Shown in pieces: positions 1-5,814 of a stretch of 5,814 bases of DNA. Within the stretch, counting starts at the first letter, position 1; the number at the start of each line of letters is the position of its first letter. Under the pieces are notes generated by a model. The model was not told where the DNA came from and made no database searches. It was given only the letters and a program-made list of their open reading frames with translations. Position numbers and translations under genes: made by a program. The stretch comes from CAYRIF01 sp964424205. Lineage in GTDB: Bacteria > Bacteroidota > Bacteroidia > Cytophagales > Cyclobacteriaceae. The stretch covers positions 1 through 5,814 of the forward strand of contig CAYRIF010000247.1 of NCBI GenBank assembly GCA_964424205.1, in the 5' to 3' direction.

Positions 1-110
1 ATGCAGGATAATAAGCTGATAGTAAGTGGGTTACAATTGTACTTTGTTAAAACGGCGAATAATGCGGGATAATCATCGATAGACTTTACTACTGACCCTT
101 TTACTTTCAT
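1..110 (-). CDS. Possible N-terminal part of an unrecognised gene running off the left edge
   Basis: On the minus strand an ATG at 110-108 opens a frame that stays open to the window edge, 36 visible codons. The nearest upstream in-frame stop is at 149-147. The visible protein begins MKVKGSVVKSIDDYPALF and continues with an alternating hydrophobic pattern that looks protein-like. I do not recognise the family. In AT-rich DNA an open stretch of this length occurs by chance fairly often, so the evidence is modest. If real, the gene is divergent from mlaE and shares an intergenic region of about 186 bp with it. A competing plus-strand frame over 1-72 gives only 23 codons before a stop. Confidence 0.3.
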   Translation of the reverse strand, partial: MKVKGSVVKSIDDYPALFAVLTKYNCNPLTISLLSC

Positions 111-123
111 AGTATCGATACTA
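110..123. repeat. Perfect 14-bp palindrome, possible operator
   Basis: TAGTATCGATACTA equals its own reverse complement over all 14 bases. Its first base is also the first base of the candidate minus-strand start codon at 110-108, and it lies 173 bp upstream of the mlaE start. A gap-free palindrome of this length is the shape expected for a dimeric regulator site, but no regulator is known here and chance remains possible in AT-rich DNA. A shorter related string, ATCGATAG, occurs at 75-82. Confidence 0.4.
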
Positions 124-181
124 ATAATTCCAATCGGTCTGAAGGTTTACTTTTTATTTTAAAAAACAAGTTGGAATTATT
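123..181. repeat. 11-bp perfect inverted repeat around a 37-base spacer
   Basis: The left arm AATAATTCCAA (123-133) is the exact reverse complement of the right arm TTGGAATTATT (171-181). The spacer is AT-rich and contains a second, imperfect T-rich/A-rich complement (about 150-170), so the whole segment could form a nested stem-loop. It starts where the 14-bp palindrome ends. It has no GC-rich stem, so it does not look like an ordinary intrinsic terminator. No target-site duplication or transposase supports calling it a mobile element. Confidence 0.4.
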
Positions 182-234
182 TTCTAACCTTACACATCTC
201 ACATTTAGGTTAAAAAGAAAATATTATAGGTATA

Positions 235-288
235 TTGAATAATAATATAGTATGATACACTAATTTAGCTGCTTGATTTACTAGTGTA
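235..288 (+). promoter_or_regulatory. Weak promoter candidate and small stem-loop before mlaE
   Basis: TAATTTAG at 261-268 matches the Bacteroidota -7 consensus TAnnTTTG at five of six fixed positions. A TTG at 235-237 lies 23 bases upstream, at the long end of the spacing allowed for the -33 element. Transcription would then begin near 275, leaving a leader of roughly 20 bases before the mlaE ATG. The same stretch has a 7-bp inverted repeat, TACACTA (256-262) and TAGTGTA (282-288), overlapping the -7 candidate. No Shine-Dalgarno sequence precedes the ATG, which is normal in this phylum. The evidence is motif matching only. Confidence 0.22.
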
Positions 289-296
289 ACACAACA

Positions 297-1025
297 ATGA
301 AGAGCATAGGAAAGTACATCATGTTTATTGGCTCTCTTTTCTCTAACAGAGAAAAGTTCAGCACTTATGTCAAACTGATATTTGAAGAGTGCGTTTCAAT
401 TGGCGTAAATTCGATTGTCCTTGTGGCTATTGTTGCCACCTTTATTGGGGCGGTATCTACCATTCAGACGGCCTATAACTTAGTCAGTCCCTTTATTCCT
501 CGTTATGTGATTAGTCAGGTGGTACGTGATTTGACTATTTTAGAGTTAGCGCCTTCCATTATGGCCATTGTTTTTGCAGGAAAAGTTGGTTCACATATTG
601 CCGGTGAACTAGGCACCATGAGAATCACAGAACAAATTGATGCCTTGGAAGTAATGGGTATTAATTCTGCTTCCTATCTGGTATTACCAAAAGTTATCGC
701 AGCTATCATCACTTATCCATTACTTGTTATTTTTGCAGGCTACTTGGCAATTGCAGGTGGTTACATGGCAGGTGCTGCTACTGGGGTTATCACCGGTGCG
801 GAATATATCTATGGATTGCGGGTAGATTTCAATCCGTTTACTGTAACCTTTGCCATGATAAAATCACTGGTATTTGCTTTTCTTGTTGCTTCTATTTCTG
901 CCTATAAGGGATTTTATACGAGTGGCGGGGCTTTAGAAGTAGGAAAGGCAAGTACAAGCGCAGTGACAAACAGCTGTATTGCGGTACTTTGTGCTGATTA
1001 TCTACTCGCCCAGTTATTACTTTGA
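297..1025 (+). CDS. mlaE: MlaE-family ABC transporter permease (MCE-type lipid transport)
   Basis: This 242-residue inner-membrane protein is the permease of an MCE-type phospholipid transporter, which moves lipid between the inner membrane and the envelope with an MlaF ATPase and an MCE/MlaD partner. The family signature is clear at residues 94-121, with AGKVGSHIAGELGTMRITEQ followed by IDALEVMG. This is the conserved cytoplasmic segment that contacts the ATPase. Hydrophobic helices lie at roughly 36-56, 80-97, 130-165 and 185-203, with a last one at about 225-242. Other family-typical strings are TIQTAYN (55-61), the YLVLPK region (127-132), DFNPF (177-181) and the GGALEVGKAST stretch (210-220). 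The length is usual for Bacteroidota members, and the ATG at 297 puts the amphipathic N-terminus where the family has it. The gene is followed after 4 bases by the ATPase gene. The family call is firm. Whether it acts mainly in retrograde lipid trafficking, as in E. coli Mla, is inference. Confidence 0.93.
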   Translation: MKSIGKYIMFIGSLFSNREKFSTYVKLIFEECVSIGVNSIVLVAIVATFIGAVSTIQTAYNLVSPFIPRYVISQVVRDLTILELAPSIMAIVFAGKVGSHIAGELGTMRITEQIDALEVMGINSASYLVLPKVIAAIITYPLLVIFAGYLAIAGGYMAGAATGVITGAEYIYGLRVDFNPFTVTFAMIKSLVFAFLVASISAYKGFYTSGGALEVGKASTSAVTNSCIAVLCADYLLAQLLL

Positions 1026-1029
1026 TACA

Positions 1030-1776
1030 ATGATTGAAATAAAAAATATACATAAGTCCTTTGACGGAAAAGAGATTCTAAAGGGCATCAGTGGCGTCTT
1101 TGACAAAGGAAAAACAAACCTAATCATAGGAGCAAGTGGCACAGGGAAAAGTGTGCTTCTAAAATGTATCGTCGGTTTGTTTCAACCTAACGATGGTGAT
1201 GTTTTTTATGATGGGAGGGATTTCACCCATGCTGATAGAAATTTAAAAATTGAGGTGAGAAGAGAAATAGGTATGCTATTTCAAGGTGGTGCATTATTTG
1301 ATTCAAAAACAGTAGAGGAGAACGTGATGTTTCCTCTAAATGTACTTACCAATATGAGTCAGGAAGAAAAATTAGACCGCGTAAATTTCTGTTTGAAAAG
1401 GGTAGACTTAGAAAATGTAAATGATCAAATGCCTTCTGAAATTAGTGGTGGCATGAAAAAACGCGTCGGTATTGCACGAGCCATTGTCAACAATTCTCAA
1501 TACCTTTTTTGTGATGAGCCAAACTCAGGGCTAGACCCGCAAACCTCTATCAGAATAGACAATCTCATCCAGGAAATCACCCAAGAATTTGACATCACCA
1601 CCATCGTTGTGACCCATGATATGAATTCAGTCATGGAAATTGGTGACTATATTATGTTCCTACACCAAGGACGTAAAGTATGGGAAGGCACCGAAGATAA
1701 CATTGCACATTCAGATGTACAAGAGCTGAATGATTTTGTATTTGCTAATAAGTTGATGCGGTCGTTGAGATCCTAA
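1030..1776 (+). CDS. mlaF: MlaF-family ABC transporter ATP-binding protein
   Basis: This 248-residue cytoplasmic ATPase would power the MlaE permease. All ABC motifs are intact: Walker A GASGTGKS (34-41), Q-loop glutamine 85 in MLFQGGALFDS, signature SGGMKKR (139-145), Walker B YLFCDEP (158-164) with catalytic E163, D-loop SGLDP (166-170) and switch histidine H196 in VVTHDM. The FQGGALFDS segment and the GGMKKR signature are characteristic of the MlaF/Ttg2A branch rather than of generic ABC ATPases. I chose the ATG at 1030 because MIEIKNIHKSF is the normal family N-terminus. An in-frame ATG at 979 would add 17 residues that are only an out-of-frame reading of the permease's 3' end. The start lies 4 bases after the mlaE stop, so the two are almost certainly co-transcribed and perhaps translationally coupled. 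No STAS (MlaB) or MCE (MlaD) gene follows, because the next gene is convergent. Confidence 0.94.
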   Translation: MIEIKNIHKSFDGKEILKGISGVFDKGKTNLIIGASGTGKSVLLKCIVGLFQPNDGDVFYDGRDFTHADRNLKIEVRREIGMLFQGGALFDSKTVEENVMFPLNVLTNMSQEEKLDRVNFCLKRVDLENVNDQMPSEISGGMKKRVGIARAIVNNSQYLFCDEPNSGLDPQTSIRIDNLIQEITQEFDITTIVVTHDMNSVMEIGDYIMFLHQGRKVWEGTEDNIAHSDVQELNDFVFANKLMRSLRS

Positions 1777-1797
1777 GTTAGACCTAACAGCTTTTAT
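1773..1797 (+). terminator. Weak candidate terminator after mlaF
   Basis: Overlapping the mlaF stop codon, GTTA (1777-1780) can pair with TAAC (1785-1788) around a 4-base loop. The stem can be extended by CT/AG with a bulge, and CTTTTATT follows at 1791-1798. The order of stem then T-run suits plus-strand termination, but the stem is short and AT-rich, so this is a tentative call. Confidence 0.3.
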
Positions 1798-1800
1798 TCG

Positions 1801-1826
1801 TACACCGTAGCATTAGTGTAGGTGTA
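1801..1826. repeat. Short stem-loop in the convergent intergenic gap
   Basis: TACACC (1801-1806) and GGTGTA (1821-1826) are perfect reverse complements around a 14-base loop, midway between two convergent genes. No good T-run follows on either strand, so it may or may not help terminate transcription. The rest of the 161-bp gap (1777-1937) shows no gene or other recognisable site. Confidence 0.3.
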
Positions 1827-1937
1827 AAACCGGTCTTTCTTCAAAAAACACCTGCATACTAGCAAAATAAATAATGTCTGATTGATAATTTTCTTCCTCA
1901 TCATTTGCCAAACACCATCTTTTAACCACACAACCAC

Positions 1938-4900
1938 TCACTCAATTAACGGAAGTTCAATAAAGAAAGATGTGCCAAACCCGATTTTAGTTTCAAACCA
2001 GATGCTGCCTCCAGCATGCTCTACACCACGCTTGGCAATTGCCAAGCCAATACCGGAACCGGTATCTTTGGTGCTGAATTTTGGGATGAAAATCTTACTT
2101 GCGATTTTTTCATCAACTCCAGATCCATTATCTTTTACTTCTATAATCACCTTCCTTCCACTGGCATTCAAACTAATCTCAATAATTACTTGCCCACCAT
2201 GCACAGATTGTATTCCATTGATAATCAGATTATTAACAATTCTACCAAACATTTTTTCATCTCCTAACACATAAAATCTACCCGCCTCAATTTGTGCATG
2301 AATGGTTATGCTCTCATCAGATTTATGCAAGTCAATCGATTTTTTCAACATAGCACTCAGTTCAAACCGTTCATTTTTTGGCGTTGGCATTTGCGCAAAA
2401 GAGGAAAACGAGGTGGCAATATCGCTCAGCGTATCAATCTGATGCAACAGATTACCAATCATCTTTTGGGTTTTAGAGGACTGCGCGTCATTCGCTTCTC
2501 CCAAAACTCTTTTTAAGTGCTGCAAGTTGAGTTTCATCGGCGTCAATGGATTTTTTATTTCATGTGCCACCTGTTGCGCCATTTCACGCCATGCCGATTC
2601 CTTTTCTGACTGTGCCAATGCATCTTTACTTGCTTCCAAATTTAAAAGCATCTTATTATACTCCCCCACCAAAAGCCCAATTTCATCGTTGGCATTCCAT
2701 ACCATCGGTGTATTGGTAGCGGTCAGTGTTATTCTTCTTATCTTTTCGGTAATATACTGCAGTGGCGTTGTCAAAAATCTAGAAGCAAAATAGGAGAGCA
2801 CCAAAAAAGCAATAAAAATAATGGTAAAAATAATTAAGATATTTCCTAAGACCGTAATGATTTGCTTGTCCAGTTCATTTTCAGAATCAAAAAACGGAAT
2901 CGTCAAAATACCAGTAAGCATAGAGGTTTCCGATGATTTCAACCCATAAAATGTGGTATTATATTGCAGCTTTCCAACGGATTCATCTAAGATAAATCGG
3001 TTCTCTCCATTGATAAAAGCAGCCATGGCGATTGGGTGTAAATATCCTGAAAGTAAATCATACTCATAAATCAAGGGTTGTGTAGAAGTAATTAGTTTTC
3101 CGGTATTGCTAAACAGATTTAAGTCAGATTCAGCATATTTTGCAATATCCCTTAGGCTTTCAGTTAGCTCCTCTTTGTTAATTTTATTCTGCTGAAATTC
3201 TTCAAGCAAATTAGTAACTCCCTCTTTAAGCCCTTCCGCCTTCTTAAAATAGCGAAATTCTCGTTGATCTTTATAGTTAGAACTCAGTAGACTTAAGGTA
3301 GAAATACTCACAATAATAAGCGGTAGAAAAAAAGCAAAATTCAAGTACATCTGAATCTTCGTAGTCAAGTTAATATCCGTTCCTTTGATACCAAACCTAA
3401 AGGAGTAAACAATAAGCAAAATGAGCACAGAAAAAACCAAAAGTAAAAACAGGAATGAAAAATTGGCGGCAAAATCTTTAGGTTGATACGCTTTGCTTGA
3501 CATCACCACTACCTTATTTTTATCTCCTTTCACTCCTAAATAATAATTATTCCCTTTTTTAAATCCCCTCACATACAATTTATCATTCGCTAAATCAGCC
3601 TTAGAAAAATCATTTGAAACATTAAAAATTCCAAACGTATTTTGCAATCCATGATCAACATATAATCCATAACTATATGCCTCCTTGGTTTTCGAAATGG
3701 CAAACTCCTGATCCACCAACAATTCAGGGTAAACACTATTGGGGATAATTCGTTTGAGGCTTAAGTTTAGTGATATGAAACCACTATACTTATCTGATTT
3801 TAAGTATTTTATTGGAATAAAAGCCACGTAACCTCTTTCATTCTCAGTTTTTTCATAATGAAATATTTCAGGGTATTCCGTCTTTTCAGCTTCCGCCGCA
3901 AAGTTTTTCCGTAGTTGAAAATAGTTTTCTACATATCCAGGATTTTCAATCGGGTTTCCTTTTTGGTCAAATATATTAATAATAATATCATATTTATCCA
4001 AATACCCATTGAGGTGCTTTCGCTTGATTTTTTGCTTAATGCTTCCTTTTGAACTAAACAGGTTGGCAAAAGTAAAAGCTATAAACTCATCTTCCTGAGT
4101 TTTGTTAACAGTTTCATTCAGTAAATACTCTCCTAAAACATCTCGGTCAGATAATATCTGTGTTGCTAAGTTTTGCTGATCTGCAATATTTCTTATTAAA
4201 TCAAATTTATAAATGGTATATGCCCCTACCGTAGAGGTAACCATTGCCGCCACAAAAAAATAGATAAAAGTAAAGTAGCTCACTCGAACAAAATGAAAAG
4301 TAAGCTTCAAAAAATAAACTACTAGAAAAAAAGTGCCTGTGATACTCGCCAACAGAACAAATGGCCAATTAATAAATAAACTCAATGAAATAAAAATGAT
4401 TGTTGCTGATACAAATTGCATCAGTAACTGTTTGGCATTATTCTTATTCAGCCTGATGATCGTCTTAAAAATAATATGAACTATCAAAAAATAACTCAGC
4501 GAACCTAATATAAAAATCAATAAACTAATCACTTTGAAAAAAGAAAAATCAATACTAATGGTAATGTCCAATATCCATTGGGCATGCTTCTGCATATTCA
4601 TCATCAGCTCATAAAACATCAATAGCAGAAAGTGACTTGACAAAATCAGCGCAAATGAAAGCAGCTTCCTGCTAAATCCTGTGGTGTTAAGCACGTGACG
4701 GTAAATCGTAAACCGATAATAATACCTAAACAAATAATACGCCACAGCACAGACCGACAAAGCATTCAAAAGCAAATCTCCTAGTGAAGGATTAAGATTA
4801 GACGAAGCAAAAAATCGTGCATTAAAAAGATCAAAATCTATAACACCAAAGGGAAAACTAAATAACAGCATCAAATAGCGAAGTGCCGCCAACCCAAAAA

Positions 4901-5657
4901 CTAACCATAGCAGTCCTAGAAGTATTTTTCCTTGGCGCACCAGCAACCGAACCACACGAAACAAGAACAAAACAAAAAATAGAATGGCAGATACCAGTAG
5001 AAAAAATATCAAAAACTGTACCGGGTGGTTTTGCAATTTATAGCCACTTTCAAAATTTACAGAGAACAGGAATACGCCACTATCCGTAAAAATATTGTTT
5101 TTAGATTGTTTCTGATTTGATAATCTAATATTTGAATTGTAAAAAATTTCTCGATTAAAGCCAGAAATGAGGTATTTATTCTTAATCCGAGGGTTGTAAT
5201 TGATTGGCAACAAACTAAATACCTCTACTTGCTGTGTAGCATCCACTAGCATTCGCCTTGCTAAATAGCTTCCTGTTTTCAAGGAAATCACCTTGTAATC
5301 ATAATCTCCCTTTAGCAATTCGTACTTGGTAGGCACTCTATAATCAGACCAGTAAACTAATGCGCCATTGCTAAAAATGCAATAGAAATATTTACTGTTT
5401 ACCGCCATTTTGTCAAATGGCAGACTTGGGTACTCCGCAATCCGTTTGCTTACTTCCTGCAAGTCGTCATCAACAATGGCTAGTTCTTCGTTGATATTTT
5501 CAGCAATATCTTGGACAAAATTATCCTGATGCTGGATGCTATTATCAAAGAAAAACAACAATGCAATCGCCGTACACAATGAAAGTAAGGCAAACAATAA
5601 AAATCGGTCTTGAATTAAATTTTTAATCCTCAATTGATAAAAATAACTTGTTGTCAA
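1938..5657 (-). CDS. Giant multi-sensor NtrY-like membrane histidine kinase
   Basis: This 1239-residue inner-membrane sensor kinase should autophosphorylate a histidine and pass the phosphate to a response regulator. About 12 membrane helices are visible, near residues 19-37, 212-234, 245-267, 291-311, 331-352, 371-397, 410-430, 431-452, 461-482, 731-754, 770-793 and 934-956. Basic loops fall on the cytoplasmic side throughout, for example 234-244, 311-331, 398-409 and 751-769. This places three regions outside the cytoplasm, 38-211, 483-730 and 794-933, each with PAS/Cache-like strand patterns. A HAMP linker follows (about 957-1012), then a short coiled segment. The kinase core is complete: H-box AHEIKNPLTP with H1032 inside the NtrY-type context AWREMAQQVAHEIKNP, N-box NNLIINGIQS (N1147), G1 DNGSG (1176-1180), F-box IFIPKFSTK and G2 GSGIGLAI (1200-1207). 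There is no receiver or output domain, and no response regulator gene lies in the window. The start is a TTG at 5657. No ATG occurs before residue 84, and an in-frame stop lies at 5664-5666. An alternative TTG lies at residue 9. The kinase family is certain; the signal sensed is unknown. Confidence 0.93.
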   Translation of the reverse strand: MTTSYFYQLRIKNLIQDRFLLFALLSLCTAIALLFFFDNSIQHQDNFVQDIAENINEELAIVDDDLQEVSKRIAEYPSLPFDKMAVNSKYFYCIFSNGALVYWSDYRVPTKYELLKGDYDYKVISLKTGSYLARRMLVDATQQVEVFSLLPINYNPRIKNKYLISGFNREIFYNSNIRLSNQKQSKNNIFTDSGVFLFSVNFESGYKLQNHPVQFLIFFLLVSAILFFVLFLFRVVRLLVRQGKILLGLLWLVFGLAALRYLMLLFSFPFGVIDFDLFNARFFASSNLNPSLGDLLLNALSVCAVAYYLFRYYYRFTIYRHVLNTTGFSRKLLSFALILSSHFLLLMFYELMMNMQKHAQWILDITISIDFSFFKVISLLIFILGSLSYFLIVHIIFKTIIRLNKNNAKQLLMQFVSATIIFISLSLFINWPFVLLASITGTFFLVVYFLKLTFHFVRVSYFTFIYFFVAAMVTSTVGAYTIYKFDLIRNIADQQNLATQILSDRDVLGEYLLNETVNKTQEDEFIAFTFANLFSSKGSIKQKIKRKHLNGYLDKYDIIINIFDQKGNPIENPGYVENYFQLRKNFAAEAEKTEYPEIFHYEKTENERGYVAFIPIKYLKSDKYSGFISLNLSLKRIIPNSVYPELLVDQEFAISKTKEAYSYGLYVDHGLQNTFGIFNVSNDFSKADLANDKLYVRGFKKGNNYYLGVKGDKNKVVVMSSKAYQPKDFAANFSFLFLLLVFSVLILLIVYSFRFGIKGTDINLTTKIQMYLNFAFFLPLIIVSISTLSLLSSNYKDQREFRYFKKAEGLKEGVTNLLEEFQQNKINKEELTESLRDIAKYAESDLNLFSNTGKLITSTQPLIYEYDLLSGYLHPIAMAAFINGENRFILDESVGKLQYNTTFYGLKSSETSMLTGILTIPFFDSENELDKQIITVLGNILIIFTIIFIAFLVLSYFASRFLTTPLQYITEKIRRITLTATNTPMVWNANDEIGLLVGEYNKMLLNLEASKDALAQSEKESAWREMAQQVAHEIKNPLTPMKLNLQHLKRVLGEANDAQSSKTQKMIGNLLHQIDTLSDIATSFSSFAQMPTPKNERFELSAMLKKSIDLHKSDESITIHAQIEAGRFYVLGDEKMFGRIVNNLIINGIQSVHGGQVIIEISLNASGRKVIIEVKDNGSGVDEKIASKIFIPKFSTKDTGSGIGLAIAKRGVEHAGGSIWFETKIGFGTSFFIELPLIE

Positions 5658-5666
5658 ACAAATTTA
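5655..5666 (-). promoter_or_regulatory. TTG start region of the kinase with a -7-like element
   Basis: On the minus strand the in-frame stop TAA (5666-5664), then ATT, TGT and TTG (5657-5655), leave TTG as the only ordinary start codon ahead of the first membrane helix, apart from a second TTG at 5633-5631. TAAATTTG (5666-5659) is a full match to the Bacteroidota -7 consensus TAnnTTTG, but I see no well-spaced TTTG upstream. If it were a real promoter, the transcript would begin just inside the predicted frame and the TTG at 5633 would be the likelier start. This promoter reading is weak. Confidence 0.2.
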
Positions 5667-5714
5667 AGATTCTTTTGGTCAAGCGGTGGATTTTTGGTGT
5701 TTTTTGTTTGCTAA

Positions 5715-5814
5715 ATGGTAAACGCTAAACCTCTTACAGAGAATTTTATTAACTCAGAGACCATAGTACACGAAAAAAAATCAGTCATATTTCATAATCA
5801 ATGTAACAGTGGAG
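5715..5814 (+). CDS. Possible start of an unrecognised gene cut by the right edge
   Basis: An ATG at 5715, directly preceded by an in-frame TAA (5712-5714), opens a frame with no stop to the end of the window, 33 visible codons. The protein begins MVNAKPLTENFINSETIVH and continues with a charged then hydrophobic stretch ending near CNSG. I do not recognise it, and 33 open codons could be chance. If real, it would be divergent from the kinase gene with a 57-bp shared upstream region. The 157 bases from 5658 to the end show nothing else convincing. Confidence 0.28.
   Translation, partial: MVNAKPLTENFINSETIVHEKKSVIFHNQCNSG

Noticed and set aside
1..72. Plus-strand open frame of 23 codons ending in TAA, with a YFVKT string faintly like the end of a type IX secretion sorting domain
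   Set aside because: It is too short, the resemblance is superficial and lacks the normal C-terminal tail, and the minus-strand frame over the same bases is longer.
979..1029. Upstream ATG extending the MlaF protein by 17 residues
   Set aside because: The extra residues are an out-of-frame reading of the permease's C-terminal codons and do not fit the family N-terminus, which begins at the ATG at 1030.
1777..1937. Possible small RNA or extra gene between mlaF and the kinase
   Set aside because: Only short AT-rich stem-loops are present; no promoter-terminator pair or open frame of note can be seen.
1882..2793. Several plus-strand open frames of 74-130 codons lying opposite the kinase domain
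   Set aside because: They overlap the conserved kinase core on the other strand, their translations are unlike any family and low in complexity, and they are best explained as shadows.
4883..5089. Plus-strand 68-codon open frame opposite the kinase membrane helices
   Set aside because: It is a shadow of the kinase gene with no domain features.
5711..5764. Minus-strand 17-codon open frame upstream of the kinase
   Set aside because: It is very short, out of frame with the kinase, and has no supporting signal.

Overview
The window reads as chromosomal DNA of a low-GC member of the Bacteroidota, possibly the Cytophagales. The evidence is the close fit of the two transporter proteins to the Bacteroidota form of MlaE and MlaF, a giant NtrY-like sensor kinase of a type I associate with this phylum, AT-rich intergenic DNA, and no clear Shine-Dalgarno sequences before the starts. 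No tRNA, rRNA, insertion sequence, phage gene or CRISPR array is visible.

Layout. Positions 1-296 hold no certain gene. They contain an open frame on the minus strand that could be the start of a gene running off the left edge, a perfect 14-bp palindrome next to that putative start, an 11-bp inverted repeat, and a weak promoter candidate. Positions 297-1776 are a tight two-gene plus-strand operon for a lipid-transport ABC system: the permease mlaE, then 4 bases later the ATPase mlaF. A 161-bp convergent gap follows (1777-1937), with weak stem-loops. Positions 5657 down to 1938 on the minus strand are one 1239-residue membrane histidine kinase. It has about 12 membrane helices, three extracytoplasmic regions, a HAMP linker and a complete NtrY-type kinase core. 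Its start codon must be something other than ATG. The last 157 bases hold a possible divergent plus-strand gene start (5715 onward) that is cut by the window edge.

How the genes work together. MlaE and MlaF would form the inner-membrane engine of an MCE-type phospholipid transporter. The MCE substrate-binding protein (MlaD) is not next to them and must be encoded elsewhere. The kinase is convergent with the operon, so nothing in the layout ties it to lipid transport. No response regulator is in the window, so its partner is unknown. I see no clear new system. The least ordinary things are the kinase's multi-sensor architecture and non-ATG start, and the symmetric elements upstream of mlaE.
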